DNA from: Mycolicibacterium sp. MU0053
Lineage (GTDB): Bacteria; Actinomycetota; Actinomycetes; Mycobacteriales; Mycobacteriaceae
Length of the DNA stretch: 64,000 nt
Assembly (NCBI RefSeq): GCF_963378095.1
Contig: NZ_OY726397.1
Location: 1,240,001 to 1,304,000, forward strand
Direction of reading: 5' to 3'
The notes beneath the pieces were generated by a model. That model saw only the letters and a list, made by a program, of their open reading frames with translations, searched no databases and was not told where the DNA came from. Of this stretch, positions 25,735 through 35,492 are shown piece by piece. A program made the position numbers and the translations under genes. The stretch's first letter is position 1; each line of letters starts with the position of its first letter.

Positions 25735-27132
25735 ATGGATTCCATCGAGCTGGCGTTCGCCGGTGCCGCCGAACAGGCCCGGATGCTCGCGTCGGGCGAG
25801 GTGTCCGCACCCGCGCTCACCGAGCTGTACCTCGAACGCATCGCCCGGCTGGATCCCGAGTTACGCTCGTACCGAGTGGTTTTCGCCGACGAGGCCCGCG
25901 CACAGGCCGCCGCCGCGCAGGAGCGGCTCGACGCCGGCGAACGGCTGCCGCTGCTGGGTGTGCCGATCGCGATCAAGGACGACGTCGATGTCGCCGGTGC
26001 GACCACCACCTACGGCAGTTCGGCGCATGGACCCGCGCCCACCAAGGACGCCGAGGTGGTTCGGCTGCTGCGCGAGGCCGGCGCGGTGATCCTGGGCAAG
26101 ACTGCGGTCCCGGAACTCATGATCTGGCCGTTCACCGAGACGGTGTCCTTCGGGGCCACGCACAACCCGTGGGATCTCTCCTACACCCCGGGCGGCAGCA
26201 GCGGCGGCAGCGCGGCGGCCGTCGCCGCCGGCCTGGCGCCCATGGCGCTGGGATCCGACGGCGCCGGCTCCATTCGCATCCCGGCCACCTGGTGCGGGCT
26301 GTTCGGCATCAAGCCGCAGCGCGACCGGGTGCCGCTCTACCCGCACGACGACGCCTGGTGCGGGATGGTGTCCAACGGCCCGCTCGCCCACACCGTCGAG
26401 GACGCCGCGCTGTTCCTCGACGTCACCTGCGACAAGTCGATGCCGGGACCCGAGGGCGGCTTCGTCGGCGCGGCGTCGCGGCCGCCGAACCGGCTGCGAA
26501 TTGCGTTGACCACCAAGGTGCCTCCGCTGGTGACCGCGCGGGTCAACGCCGAACACGCCGCGGCCGTCCACCAGGCCGGCCAACTGCTGCGCGAACTCGG
26601 CCATGATGTCGTGACCCGCGACATCGACTACCCGCGCATGGCGGTGTACGGGCAGGTGCTGCCGCGATATCTGCGCGGAATCTACGACGACGTCCGGGTC
26701 CTGCCGCATCAGGAGCGGCTCGATTCGCGGACCCGCGGCATGGCGCGGATCGGCCGGATGTTCTCCGACGCCCGGATCGCCAAGATCCGCGCCGCCGAGG
26801 CCGACCTCGCGGCGCGGATGCAGGCGATCTTCGACGACGTGGACGTCGTGATCACCCCGGGCACGGCGACCGGGCCGTCGCGCGTCGGCGCCTACCGCCG
26901 CCTGGGCGCGGTCTCGACGCTGGCGCTGGTGGTCGCGCGGGTGCCGTTCCAGGCCGCCTTCAACGCCACCGGTCAACCCGCCGCGGTGGTGCCGTGGGGC
27001 CTGGACCGCACGGGCCTGCCGTTGTCGATCCAGTTGGTGGGCAGGCCCTTTGACGAGGCCACCCTGCTGTCGCTGGCCGCCGAGATCGAGGCGGACCGCC
27101 CCTGGGCGCAGCGCCGCCCCGCCCTGAGCTAA
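25735..27132 (+). CDS. amiB2: Amidase (amidase-signature family, AmiB2/Rv1263-like)
   Basis: 465 aa. It hydrolyses amides to carboxylate and ammonia. The Ser-cisSer-Lys triad is complete: Lys81 in IAIKDD, the Gly/Ser-rich signature TPGGSSGGSAAAVAAG (Ser155/156), and the nucleophile Ser179 in GSDGAGSIRIPA. The length is normal for the family. It matches the Rv1263 position just before the adenylate cyclase. The physiological amide is unknown. Confidence 0.93.
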   Translation: MDSIELAFAGAAEQARMLASGEVSAPALTELYLERIARLDPELRSYRVVFADEARAQAAAAQERLDAGERLPLLGVPIAIKDDVDVAGATTTYGSSAHGPAPTKDAEVVRLLREAGAVILGKTAVPELMIWPFTETVSFGATHNPWDLSYTPGGSSGGSAAAVAAGLAPMALGSDGAGSIRIPATWCGLFGIKPQRDRVPLYPHDDAWCGMVSNGPLAHTVEDAALFLDVTCDKSMPGPEGGFVGAASRPPNRLRIALTTKVPPLVTARVNAEHAAAVHQAGQLLRELGHDVVTRDIDYPRMAVYGQVLPRYLRGIYDDVRVLPHQERLDSRTRGMARIGRMFSDARIAKIRAAEADLAARMQAIFDDVDVVITPGTATGPSRVGAYRRLGAVSTLALVVARVPFQAAFNATGQPAAVVPWGLDRTGLPLSIQLVGRPFDEATLLSLAAEIEADRPWAQRRPALS

Positions 27133-27226
27133 CGGGAGCTAACGGGGCACTTCCCCTAGCGCGAGCGGGCGCGTCCCCGGCCGACACGCCGCCGAATCCA
27201 CGGGTTTTGCGCACCCTCGCGGGGCG

Positions 27227-27742
27227 TCATGGCGCGGACTCCAGCACCGCGGCGCGCCAGGCCGCCAATTTCACCGCGAAACTCACCGTATGCGCGGGGC
27301 TCGTCGACGGCAGCCGCGCATACGCCACGTCCGCGGTCACCGACACCAGCCGGCGATAGTTCGCCTCGGCGGCACCGCCGGTGAAGAACACCCGCTCGAT
27401 GGTCGGATACGCGCCGAAGAACGTCTCGAAATCGTTGGCCACCATGCTGTCTCGCTCCACCGCCGCATCCAGGCTGCCGTGCCGCCGGCAGAATGCGAGC
27501 ACATCCCAGACCGCGTAGCCCGCCGACGTCAACGCCGCCGCGCGCCACTCATAGGGCGCGTCGGCGTCGAATCCGCACAACTGCGCCATGATCGGCCAGA
27601 ACGCGTTACGCGGATTGCCGTAGTACTGCTGCCGCTGCAGCGACAGCACACTCGGGGCGTTGCCCAGGAACAGCACCCGCGCGCCCGGCGCGACCAGCGG
27701 CGCGAAACCCGCGACGCGCGGGCCGCGCAAGGATCCAGACAT
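27227..27742 (-). CDS. DNA-deoxyinosine glycosylase-like protein (uracil-DNA glycosylase superfamily, family 6 type)
   Basis: 171 aa. It has the superfamily active-site pattern [29 protein letters not shown] and a later strand [18 protein letters not shown], ending with LPSTSPAHT in the DNA-intercalating loop region. Family 6 enzymes excise hypoxanthine, the deamination product of adenine. It diverges from the adenylate cyclase by 32 bp. Together with udgB it gives two base-deamination repair enzymes within 7 kb. Activity is inferred from motifs. Confidence 0.82.
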   Translation of the reverse strand: MSGSLRGPRVAGFAPLVAPGARVLFLGNAPSVLSLQRQQYYGNPRNAFWPIMAQLCGFDADAPYEWRAAALTSAGYAVWDVLAFCRRHGSLDAAVERDSMVANDFETFFGAYPTIERVFFTGGAAEANYRRLVSVTADVAYARLPSTSPAHTVSFAVKLAAWRAAVLESAP

Positions 27743-27761
27743 CACCGGCAATGATGCCCGG

Positions 27762-27767
27762 TAGGTT
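27762..27767 (+). promoter_or_regulatory. -10 element for the adenylate cyclase gene
   Basis: TAGGTT, 7 nt before the GTG at 27775. It supports this start over the ATG at 27751. Confidence 0.55.
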
Positions 27768-27774
27768 GAGCCCT

Positions 27775-28890
27775 GTGCCGGTGGACCCGCAGATCGAAGC
27801 CTCCGGGCTGTTGGACGGCCTCGACGGTGACGCGCGCGCCGATCGCGCGGAGTTGGTCGCCTGGCTGCTGACCAAGGGTTTCTCCGTCGAGCACCTCCGC
27901 GGCGCCTTTTCACCCATGTTGCTGGCGTCACGCCGACTGATCGGCGACGACGGCACCTACGTGTCCACCCGGCAGATCGCCGAGAAGACCGGCTTGGATC
28001 TGGACACCGTGCAGCGCGTGCAGCGCGCGGTCGGACTGCCGACGGTCGACGACCCCGACGCCGAGGTGTATCTGAGCGCCGACGGCGACGTAGTCGGCCA
28101 CACCGCGAAATTCCTGGCGCTCGGCTTCGACACCGATCAGATCCTGGTCGCAACCCGCACGTTGGCCGAAGGTCTGTCCAACGCCGCGGAGATCATGCGC
28201 TACACCGCGCTGGCGGCGGTGCTGCGGCCGAACGCCACGGAACTGGACATCGCCCAAGCCTCCGAACGGGTGGTCGGCGAGGTCGCGCCGCTGCTGGCCC
28301 CGATGATCTCCGACATGCTGATGCTGCAGTTGCGCCACGCGATGGAGACCGAGGCGATCAGCGCCTCCGAGCGCGCCGCCGGTGAACCACTGCCGGGCGC
28401 ACGCGAAATCGCGGTCGCGTTCGCCGATCTCGTGGGCTTCACCCGGTTGGGGGAGGAGACCCCTCCCGAGGAACTCGAACGCCTCGCGAACCGGCTCGGC
28501 GAGATGGCCCGCGACGTCGCGCACCCGCCGGTCCGGTTCGTCAAAACCATCGGCGATGCGGTGATGCTCGTGTGCCCCGACCCGTTGCCGCTGCTGGAGG
28601 CGCTGCTCGAGCTTGCCGGCGCAGCGCAGGCAGACGACGAATTCCCGCGCCTGAGAATAGGTTTGGCGTACGGCGACGCGGTCAGCCGGGCCGGCGACTG
28701 GTTCGGCAGCCCGGTCAACCTGGCCAGTCGGGTCACGGGCGCGGCGCGCCCGGGCTCGGTCCTGGTGGCCGAAGCGGCCCGGGAGGCGATCGGCGACGCG
28801 CCAGGTATCGAATGGTCGTTCGCCGGGGCCCGGCACCTCAAGGGCTTCAAGGGCGAGACCAAGCTGTTTCGCGCGCGCCCGGCGAACTGA
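27775..28890 (+). CDS. Class III adenylate cyclase, Rv1264-like (pH-sensing)
   Basis: 371 aa. It makes cAMP from ATP. Residues ~1-200 match the autoinhibitory N-terminal domain of Rv1264 ([54 protein letters not shown]). The catalytic domain follows: metal-binding Asp in [13 protein letters not shown], the second Asp in [12 protein letters not shown], and [15 protein letters not shown]. Rv1264 is activated at acidic pH through its N-terminal domain (established); conservation suggests the same here. A 1-bp gap separates it from the convergent AIM24 gene. Confidence 0.95.
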   Translation: MPVDPQIEASGLLDGLDGDARADRAELVAWLLTKGFSVEHLRGAFSPMLLASRRLIGDDGTYVSTRQIAEKTGLDLDTVQRVQRAVGLPTVDDPDAEVYLSADGDVVGHTAKFLALGFDTDQILVATRTLAEGLSNAAEIMRYTALAAVLRPNATELDIAQASERVVGEVAPLLAPMISDMLMLQLRHAMETEAISASERAAGEPLPGAREIAVAFADLVGFTRLGEETPPEELERLANRLGEMARDVAHPPVRFVKTIGDAVMLVCPDPLPLLEALLELAGAAQADDEFPRLRIGLAYGDAVSRAGDWFGSPVNLASRVTGAARPGSVLVAEAAREAIGDAPGIEWSFAGARHLKGFKGETKLFRARPAN

Positions 28891-28891
28891 C

Positions 28892-29749
28892 CTACTGCGC
28901 CGGGGTGACCGGAACGCCCTCCGACGGTTGCACTATGACGAACCCGGCGCCGTGGAAGACGACCTGCATGGCCTCGCCGGAACCGCGTCCGATCAGCGCG
29001 CCGGCCTTGAAGCTGGTCTTGAGCTGAGTCTGCAGATTGGCCGACCACGCCACCACCGCGTCGGTGTCGGCGTACGTCGGGGCCTCGGCGGCGTCGAGCA
29101 CCACCGGCGGCCCGTCGGTGGTCAAAGCGACCCACCCGGTGCCGCGCAACGTGGTGTTGAACAGCCCGCCGGTGGCGATGCTGCCGCCCTTGACCCGTTC
29201 GATGTTCCAGTCCAGATTGCTGGAGAAGGCCAGCACATTCTTGCCGCTGATGGACAGTCCGGTGTTCGTCAGCTGCAGCAGGTGCACATCGCAGGCCCGG
29301 TCCGCCAGGAACACATCGCCCTGGCCCTGGCAGCGCATCAGCGGCAGGCCCTCGCCGGTGAATGCCTTCTTGATGAAGCGCGATGCGCCGCCGCCCTCGA
29401 AGGCGAACTCCACGTTGCCCTGGTAGGCGACCATCGAACCTTGGCGGGCCATGAACGGTTCGCCGAGCCGAACCCGCAACATCCGGGGGTTCTGGTTGGC
29501 GACGGCCGCGCCGGAGTGTTCCGCGAAGCGCCCGTCGACCAGGTCTCCGGTGATGCCCGCGAACCCGTCTTGGGCGGCCGGGGCCGGTGCCGCGGCGGGG
29601 GTGGCGGGGACGCGCTGCGGCTCGGGCGGTGCGCCGAGCGGCACCTGCTGGATCTGCCCCTGGTGGGAGACCTGGTCGGTCCATTGCTGCCCGTCCCACC
29701 ACCGGTATTCGAAGCGTCCCTCGGGATCGGGATGCCACTGGCCTGTCAT
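28892..29749 (-). CDS. AIM24 family protein with N-terminal DUF2510 domain
   Basis: 285 aa. Residues ~3-28 (GQWHPDPEGRFEYRWWDGQQ and WT) form the Trp-rich DUF2510 module found at actinobacterial envelope proteins. A Pro/Ala-rich linker leads to the AIM24 beta-barrel domain (about 80-280), with Gly-rich repeats such as RFIKKAFTGEGLPLMRCQGQ. AIM24 proteins lack a known reaction. A strong AGGAGGG site precedes the ATG. It sits where M. tuberculosis has Rv1265-pknH-embR. Confidence 0.88.
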   Translation of the reverse strand: MTGQWHPDPEGRFEYRWWDGQQWTDQVSHQGQIQQVPLGAPPEPQRVPATPAAAPAPAAQDGFAGITGDLVDGRFAEHSGAAVANQNPRMLRVRLGEPFMARQGSMVAYQGNVEFAFEGGGASRFIKKAFTGEGLPLMRCQGQGDVFLADRACDVHLLQLTNTGLSISGKNVLAFSSNLDWNIERVKGGSIATGGLFNTTLRGTGWVALTTDGPPVVLDAAEAPTYADTDAVVAWSANLQTQLKTSFKAGALIGRGSGEAMQVVFHGAGFVIVQPSEGVPVTPAQ

Positions 29750-29833
29750 AGTCAGCCCTCCTGAATCGGCGTGCAGGGCCCACAGTAAAGGCGGATCGTT
29801 GCCGTTCCCAGGCTCAGCACGCATCCTGGAGGC

Positions 29834-30037
29834 ATGGCAGGCAAGGAAATCGACCGGTCCCGAGCAAACAGTGCGCTGGCAGTGCTCAAACAACATCCGG
29901 GGATGGCGCTGTTCGTGGCATCCCCGGCGCTGATCGTGCTGGCGGTGGTGTGGTTCGCGGCCTCCCCGGGCTGGGCGATCCTGCTGTTCATCGCCTTCGC
30001 GGCGGCCGGCGGGGCCGCGCTGCTGCTGAAACGCTGA
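29834..30037 (+). CDS. Small membrane protein, 67 aa
   Basis: The N-terminal ~20 residues are charged (AGKEIDRSRANSALAVLKQH). Two hydrophobic helices follow (about 24-43 and 46-63) separated by a Pro-Gly turn, and the protein ends LLLKR. TGGAGG lies just upstream of the ATG. The codons are GC-rich in the third position. The function is unknown; no family recognised. Confidence 0.75.
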   Translation: MAGKEIDRSRANSALAVLKQHPGMALFVASPALIVLAVVWFAASPGWAILLFIAFAAAGGAALLLKR

Positions 30038-30080
30038 CCGCCCGCACGTTCGCCGACGGTGAACGCCGTTCCCTTGCACC

Positions 30081-30106
30081 TGTAACGGTGTAATCATGTA
30101 ATCATG
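30081..30106 (+). promoter_or_regulatory. Three 8-bp direct repeats over the start of the ribbon-helix-helix gene
   Basis: TGTAACGG-TGTAATCA-TGTAATCA-TG places TGTAA at 30081, 30089 and 30097, an exact 8-bp period, with the last repeat running into the ATG at 30104. Tandem 8-bp boxes are how MetJ-type ribbon-helix-helix repressors bind. Autoregulation is inferred. Confidence 0.6.
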
Positions 30107-30628
30107 AAACGACAACATGGTCGGGGGCACGCGCTTCCCGACGCCGCCGAAGCGGCGGAATGGTTCGCCGGGCGTCTTCCCGACGCCTGGTTCGACGGCG
30201 ATCCCGAGGTGGTCGTGGACCGCGAGGAGATCACGGTCATCGGTGCACTGCCGGCGCCCGAGGACGACGAGACCAAGGCCCGCGCCTCGGGTCGGGTCGC
30301 CAAGTTCCGCGAGGAGACGCGCCCGGAACGCATGCGCATCGCCGACGAGGCCCAGGATCGCTACGACCGCAAGGTGTCTTGGGGTGTCCGGGTGGGCGAC
30401 GAGCGAATCCTGTTCACCCACATCGCCGTTCCGGTCATGACCCGGTTGCGGCAACCCGAGCGGCAGGTACTCGACACGTTGGTCGACGCGGGGGTGGCCA
30501 GGTCGCGCTCGGATGCGCTGGCCTGGTCGGTGCGGCTGGTGGGGGAGCACGCCGAGGACTGGCTGACCCAGTTGCGCGACGCGATGTCCGAGGTCGACGA
30601 GCTGCGCGCGCAGGGCCCGCAGCTCTAG
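30104..30628 (+). CDS. Ribbon-helix-helix-like hypothetical protein
   Basis: 174 aa. Residues ~105-150 fit strand-helix-helix: a beta strand around AVPVMTRLRQ, helix A ERQVLDTLVDAG, and helix B SRSDALAWSVRLV with the basic turn ARSRSD typical of CopG/ParD-like proteins. The N-terminal ~100 residues are acidic and unlike any domain I know (AEWFAGRLPDAWFDGDPEVV). 8-bp repeats cover its start codon, supporting a self-regulating DNA-binding role. No toxin-like partner is evident: the gene upstream is the 67-aa membrane protein and the one downstream is convergent. Confidence 0.78.
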   Translation: MKRQHGRGHALPDAAEAAEWFAGRLPDAWFDGDPEVVVDREEITVIGALPAPEDDETKARASGRVAKFREETRPERMRIADEAQDRYDRKVSWGVRVGDERILFTHIAVPVMTRLRQPERQVLDTLVDAGVARSRSDALAWSVRLVGEHAEDWLTQLRDAMSEVDELRAQGPQL

Positions 30629-30631
30629 GCG

Positions 30632-32533
30632 CTAGGCCTGGGTCATGTCCCAGTAGGCGCCGCGGCGGGCCAGCAGTTCGGGGTGCGTACCGTGCTCGAC
30701 GATGCGGCCGTGGTCGACCACCACGATCAGGTCGGCGTCCCGGATGGTCGACAGCCGGTGGGCGATGATGAAACTCGTTCGGTCCCGGCGTAATTCGGCC
30801 ATGGCGTGCTGGATCAGCAGTTCGGTGCGGGTATCCACCGAACTGGTCGCCTCGTCGAGGACCAGCAGGCGGGGCCGTGCCAGGAAGGCTCGCGCGATGG
30901 TGATCAACTGTTTCTCGCCGGCGCTCACCATGCCGTTGTCATCGCTGACCCAGGTGTCGTAGCCGTCGGGCAGGGTGTGCACGAACCGGTCCACAAAGGC
31001 CGCCCGGGCCGCCTCGAGCACCTCCTCGGGACTCGCGTCGGGCCGCCCGTAGGCGATGTTCTCGGCGATCGTGCCGCCGAACAGCCACGGGTCCTGCAAA
31101 ACCATGGCGGTTCCCGAGCGAAACGAACTGGCGCTGATCGTCGCGATGTCGATGCCGTCGACCAGAATGCGGCCCGCATCCACGTCGTAGAACCGCATCA
31201 ACAGGTTGACCAGGGTGGTCTTGCCGGCCCCGGTGGGCCCGACGATCGCCACGGTGCTGCCCGGCTCGGCGACCAGCGACAGATCCGAGATCACCACCTG
31301 ATCGTCGCGATAGCCGAAGCTCACCCGGTCGAATTCCACCCGCGGCGGCGAACCGGTGTGCGGGAGCATGGCTTCGGGCTCCGGCGCCATCTCCTGCTCG
31401 TCGAGAAAATCGAAAACCCGCTCGGCGCTGGCGATGCCGGACTGCAAGGTGTTGTACATGCCGGCGACCTGGGTCAGCGGTTGATTGAACTGCCGGACGT
31501 ATTGGATGAAGGCCTGGATGTTGCCGAGGCTGATCTGCCCGGTGGCCACCTTGAGGCCACCGATCACCGCCACCGCGACATAGCTGAGGTTGCCGACGAA
31601 CATGGTCGCCGGCGAGATCAGCCCGGAGAAGAACTGTGCTCCGAAGCTGGCGTGGAAGACGTCGCTGTTGCGCTCGGTGAACATGGTGCGCACCGCGGCG
31701 CGGTGGCCGTAGGTCTTGACGACGGTGAAGCCGCTGTAGGTCTCCTCGATCAGGGCGTTGAGCCGGCCGGTGTTGTGCCACTGCGCCACGAACATTCGTT
31801 GTGAGCGACGAGTGATGACCCGGGTCACCCACAACGACAGCGGCACCGTCAGCACGGTGATCAACGCCAGCAGCGGCGAGATCGTCAGCATCATCACCAG
31901 CACGGCGAAGATGGTCAGCACGGCCGACAGCAGCTGGTTTATCGAGATCGCCAACGAGGTCTGCACATTGTCGATGTCGTTGGTGACCCGTGAGAGCAGT
32001 TCGCCGCGCTGCCGGGTGTCGAAGTGTGCCAGCGGAAGTCGGTGCACCTTGCTTTGGACGTCGGCGCGTAGCGCGACCATGGTCCGTTGTACCGCGACGT
32101 TGAGCAGCCGTGCCTGAATCCAGATCAACAGTGCGGCAACCAGATACAGCGTCAGCGCCAGCGCCAGCGTGCGCCCTACCGCGCCGAAGTCCACCCCCTC
32201 GCCTGGGATGATGTTCATTCCCGACAGCAGGTCGGCGAAGGTGCCGTCGCCGCGCGCCCGGGCCGCCTCGACGGCCTGTTCCTTGCTGATCCCGGCGGGC
32301 AACTGCTGCCCGATCACGCCGTTGAACAGCAGGTCGGTCGCGTGGCCGAGGATCCGCGGGCCGATCACGCCCAGGGCAATCCCGAGGATCGACAGCACGA
32401 TCACGGTGATGGTCAGGGCGCGTTGCGGGGTCAGCCGTTTGACGAGGCGGATCGCCGCACCCTTGAAGTCGCGGGACCGCTGCGGGGGACCCTGTTCCAT
32501 GGCGCGCAACCCACCGCGCAGGGGGCCGGTCAC
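30632..32533 (-). CDS. ABC exporter half-transporter with the catalytic ATPase residues (Rv1272c-like)
   Basis: 633 aa: an N-terminal 6-TM domain (about 40-340) fused to an ATP-binding domain. The NBD is canonical in Walker A (GPTGAGKTT), Walker B plus catalytic Glu ([12 protein letters not shown]) and switch His (IIAHRLSTI), but its signature is VSAGEKQ rather than LSGGQ. It pairs with the upstream gene as a heterodimer. The GTG start overlaps the partner's stop as GTGA (32533-32530), giving coupled translation. Substrates may be lipids or drugs; not determined. Confidence 0.93.
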   Translation of the reverse strand: MTGPLRGGLRAMEQGPPQRSRDFKGAAIRLVKRLTPQRALTITVIVLSILGIALGVIGPRILGHATDLLFNGVIGQQLPAGISKEQAVEAARARGDGTFADLLSGMNIIPGEGVDFGAVGRTLALALTLYLVAALLIWIQARLLNVAVQRTMVALRADVQSKVHRLPLAHFDTRQRGELLSRVTNDIDNVQTSLAISINQLLSAVLTIFAVLVMMLTISPLLALITVLTVPLSLWVTRVITRRSQRMFVAQWHNTGRLNALIEETYSGFTVVKTYGHRAAVRTMFTERNSDVFHASFGAQFFSGLISPATMFVGNLSYVAVAVIGGLKVATGQISLGNIQAFIQYVRQFNQPLTQVAGMYNTLQSGIASAERVFDFLDEQEMAPEPEAMLPHTGSPPRVEFDRVSFGYRDDQVVISDLSLVAEPGSTVAIVGPTGAGKTTLVNLLMRFYDVDAGRILVDGIDIATISASSFRSGTAMVLQDPWLFGGTIAENIAYGRPDASPEEVLEAARAAFVDRFVHTLPDGYDTWVSDDNGMVSAGEKQLITIARAFLARPRLLVLDEATSSVDTRTELLIQHAMAELRRDRTSFIIAHRLSTIRDADLIVVVDHGRIVEHGTHPELLARRGAYWDMTQA

Positions 32534-34275
32534 GTCTGTTCCCCGGACTCGGCGTGCACCGATTGCGAGTCGGCCAACTCGGCGTAGGTGGGGCATTCGG
32601 TGAGCAGGTCGTCATGCGTGCCGACGCCGACCACCCGGCCGTCGTCGAGGACGATCACCTGATCGGCGGCGGCGATCGTGGCAATGCGCTGTGCCACCAC
32701 AATTACCGTGGCATCGGCGGACACCTCGCGCAGGTTGGCGCGCACCCGCGCATCGGTGTGGACATCGAGCGCCGAGAAGGAGTCATCGAACAGATAGATC
32801 TGGGGACGACGGATGACCGCGCGAGCGATGGCCAACCGCTGCCGCTGTCCGCCGGAGAAGTTGATGCCGCCCTGGGCCACGCGCATCTGGAGACCGTCCC
32901 GGTGCGCGGCGATGAAGCCGTCGGCGCACGCGACCCGCAGCGCCTCCCACATCTGGGCTTCGGTGGCCTCGGACAGGCCGTAGCGCAGGTTGGCCGCGAC
33001 CGTCCCGGAGAACAGGTAACCCCGTTGCGGCACCAGGCCGAACGACGACCACAACCGCTCGGTGCGGTAGTGGCGCACGTCGATGCCGTCGACGTACACC
33101 GCGCCGGCCGTGACGTCGTACGTCCGGCACAGCAGCGACACCAGTGTCGACTTGCCCGAACCGGTGCTCCCGACGATTGCGGTGGTGCTCCCGGGCGCGG
33201 CGGTGAACGAAACGTCATGCAACACAGAGCGTTCCGCCCCCGGGTACTGAAACGACACCCGGTCGGCGTGCACCGCACCGGTGGTGGCGCCGGCGGGTTC
33301 CACCGGGTGTTCGGGGTCGGCGACGGCCGGTGCCGTCCCCAACACCTCGCCGATGCGCTCGGCGCACACCGAGGCCCGCGGCAGAATCGCGAGGAAGATC
33401 GTGGCCATCAGGACGGCCATCAGGATCTGCATGAAGTAGGACAGGAAGGCGATCAACGCGCCGACCTGCATTTGGCCGGAGTCGATGCGCAACCCCCCGA
33501 ACCAGATCACCGCGACGCTCGAAATGTTGATGGTCAGCGTCGTCACCGGGAGCATCAGCGCCTGCCAGCGACCGGCCTCCAGCGCGGTGTCCGACAGCGT
33601 CTGGCTGGCGGCCTCAAAACGGGTGCGTTCGAACGGTTCCCGCGCGAATGCCCGGATCACCCGGATCCCGGCGAGCTGCTCCCGCATCACCCGGTTGACG
33701 CCGTCGATCAGCTGCTGCATGCTGCGGAAGATCGGCAGCAGGTGCGAGATGATCCAGTAGTTCGCCAGCCCCAGCACCGGGATCGCGATGACCAGCAGCC
33801 AAGCCAGGCCCGCATCGAGGTGGATGGCCATGAACACCCCGCCGACGCACATGATCGGGGCGGTCACCAGCACCGTGAACGTCATCTGCACCAGCACCTG
33901 GATCTGCTGAACGTCGTTGGTGGTCCGGGTGATCAGCGACGACGGCCCGAAGCGCGCCGTCTCGTGCTCGGAGAAGGTCGTGACGTGGTGGAACATCGCG
34001 GCGCGCAGGTCGCGGCCGAAACTCATCCCGGTCCGCGAGCCGAAATACACCGCGCCGAGCGCGCAGAGCACCTGCAGCGCGGTGACGGCGAGCATGACGC
34101 CCCCGAGTCGGATGATGGCATCGGTGTCGCCGACGGCCACGCCCTCGTCGATGATCGCGGCGTTGACCGTGGGCAGATAGAGCGAGGCCAGCGTGCTGAT
34201 CAGCTGCAACGTCATCACGGCAGCCACCAGAGATCGGTACGGCCGCACGTACTGTCGCAGCAGCGCCCAGAGCAT
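32530..34275 (-). CDS. ABC exporter half-transporter with a degenerate ATPase site (Rv1273c-like)
   Basis: 581 aa: a 6-TM domain followed by an ATP-binding domain. Walker [10 protein letters not shown] and signature FSGGQRQ are normal, but the catalytic Glu after Walker B is Asp ([12 protein letters not shown]) and the switch His is Gln (VVAQRIATI). Combined with the odd signature of its partner, this makes one inactive and one active ATP site, as in heterodimeric exporters such as TM287/288. The ATG at 34275 gives the 582-aa length of Rv1273c. A long opposite-strand reading frame here is a shadow. Confidence 0.93.
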   Translation of the reverse strand: MLWALLRQYVRPYRSLVAAVMTLQLISTLASLYLPTVNAAIIDEGVAVGDTDAIIRLGGVMLAVTALQVLCALGAVYFGSRTGMSFGRDLRAAMFHHVTTFSEHETARFGPSSLITRTTNDVQQIQVLVQMTFTVLVTAPIMCVGGVFMAIHLDAGLAWLLVIAIPVLGLANYWIISHLLPIFRSMQQLIDGVNRVMREQLAGIRVIRAFAREPFERTRFEAASQTLSDTALEAGRWQALMLPVTTLTINISSVAVIWFGGLRIDSGQMQVGALIAFLSYFMQILMAVLMATIFLAILPRASVCAERIGEVLGTAPAVADPEHPVEPAGATTGAVHADRVSFQYPGAERSVLHDVSFTAAPGSTTAIVGSTGSGKSTLVSLLCRTYDVTAGAVYVDGIDVRHYRTERLWSSFGLVPQRGYLFSGTVAANLRYGLSEATEAQMWEALRVACADGFIAAHRDGLQMRVAQGGINFSGGQRQRLAIARAVIRRPQIYLFDDSFSALDVHTDARVRANLREVSADATVIVVAQRIATIAAADQVIVLDDGRVVGVGTHDDLLTECPTYAELADSQSVHAESGEQT

Positions 34276-34358
34276 CCCGTAACTGTTGCACCCCGTGCGG
34301 GGGGCGGCAAAACACCTGGTCAGTCCGCGTGTCGATGGTTCGTCTGCGACGCTGCCGC

Positions 34359-34364
34359 TACAGT
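34359..34364 (+). promoter_or_regulatory. -10 element for lprB-lprC
   Basis: TACAGT, 7 nt before the GTG at 34372, within the 96-bp divergent gap to the ABC exporter operon. Confidence 0.5.
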
Positions 34365-34371
34365 GCATGGG

Positions 34372-34923
34372 GTGAGCAGCAGAACGTGGGCGGCGGCGGC
34401 CTTGGCGACGGGTATGGCACTGCTGGCTGGATGCTCAGGTGAGGACGCCAGTGACCCGCAGGCCAGTGGCGACGCGCCGCCGGCGTCGGCCGAGGCCCAG
34501 CACGGCCCGGTGTTTCCGCAGTGCGGCGGGCTGAGCGACGAGACCGTCAGCCAGCTCACCCAGGTCCCAGGTCTGGTCAACACCGCCACCAACTCGGTCG
34601 GTTGCCAGTGGTTGGCCGGCGGCAGCATCTCCGGGCCGCACTTCTCCTTCACCTCGTTCCGGGGCAGTCCGATCGGCCGGGAACGCAAGACCGAGGAACT
34701 GTCCCGCGACAGCGTCGAGGACATCAACATCGAGGGCTACGACGGCTTCATCGCGGTGGGCTCCGACCTGCTGACCGGGACCGACACCCTCTGCGAAATC
34801 GGTATCCAGTTCGACGACGACTTCATCGAGGTATCGGTGAGCTACGCCGCCCAACCCTTCCCGGATCCGTGTGAGGTCGCCACGGAACTCACCCGTCAAT
34901 CGATCGTGAACGCGAAGAAATGA
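34372..34923 (+). CDS. lprB: Lipoprotein LprB (DUF3558)
   Basis: 183 aa. The signal peptide ends in lipobox LLAGC (Cys21). The mature domain is DUF3558-like with the landmark segments GPVFPQCGGLSDETV, NSVGCQWLAGG and RKTEELSRDSVEDINIEGY, very close to Rv1274. Paired cysteines suggest disulfides outside the membrane. The function is unknown. An in-frame GTG at 34363 is possible, but the -10 favours 34372. It overlaps lprC by 4 bp (ATGA). Confidence 0.93.
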   Translation: MSSRTWAAAALATGMALLAGCSGEDASDPQASGDAPPASAEAQHGPVFPQCGGLSDETVSQLTQVPGLVNTATNSVGCQWLAGGSISGPHFSFTSFRGSPIGRERKTEELSRDSVEDINIEGYDGFIAVGSDLLTGTDTLCEIGIQFDDDFIEVSVSYAAQPFPDPCEVATELTRQSIVNAKK

Positions 34924-35492
34924 GTGACTCGGTGCGACAAACGCCGCCGCGCAGTGCGCGGAATCGGGTGCTGGCCGGCGTGGCCGCAGTATCCGCGCTG
35001 GCCATCCTGAGCGGATGCGCCTCGACGGTCGACGGCACCGCGGTCAAGGCCGGCGCCGGCCCCCGCAACAACGAGTCGGCGGAGACCTATCCGAACCTGC
35101 TCAAGGAATGCGACGTGTTGACCACCGACGTGCTGGCCGAGACCGTGGGCGCCGATCCCACCGCGATCCAGAGCACCTTCGTCGGAGCGGTGTGTCGCTG
35201 GCAGGCCAACAGTCAGACCGGCCTCGTGGACATCACGCGCTTCTGGTTCGAGTTGGGCAGCCTGGACAACGAGCGACGGGTCGCCGAGGAACTCAACTAC
35301 CAGATCGAGGACCGCCGGGTCGCCGGCGTCGCCTCGATCGTGATGCGGATGGGCGACGCCAACGGTGGCTGCGGAGTCGCCAGCGACGCCGCCGGCGTGG
35401 TCGGCTGGTGGGTCAACCCGCAGGCCCCCGGGGTCGACGCGTGCGGTCAGGCCATCAAGCTGATGGAACTGACGCTGGCGACCAGTTCCTAA
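34920..35492 (+). CDS. lprC: Lipoprotein LprC (DUF3558)
   Basis: 190 aa. The basic N-terminus and hydrophobic core end in lipobox ILSGC (Cys33). The mature part is DUF3558-like (LLKECDVLTTDVL, GAVCRWQANSQTG, GGCGVASDAAGVVGWW) as in Rv1275, with four cysteines likely forming two disulfides. It is coupled to lprB through an ATGA overlap, and its stop overlaps the convergent sixA stop by 3 bp. A shared envelope role with LprB is inferred. Confidence 0.92.
   Translation: MSDSVRQTPPRSARNRVLAGVAAVSALAILSGCASTVDGTAVKAGAGPRNNESAETYPNLLKECDVLTTDVLAETVGADPTAIQSTFVGAVCRWQANSQTGLVDITRFWFELGSLDNERRVAEELNYQIEDRRVAGVASIVMRMGDANGGCGVASDAAGVVGWWVNPQAPGVDACGQAIKLMELTLATSS

Noticed and set aside
32554..34371. 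Long forward extension upstream of lprB opposite the ABC exporter
   Set aside because: The lprB signal peptide and -10 place the start at 34372; the extension is antisense to Rv1273c-like codons.
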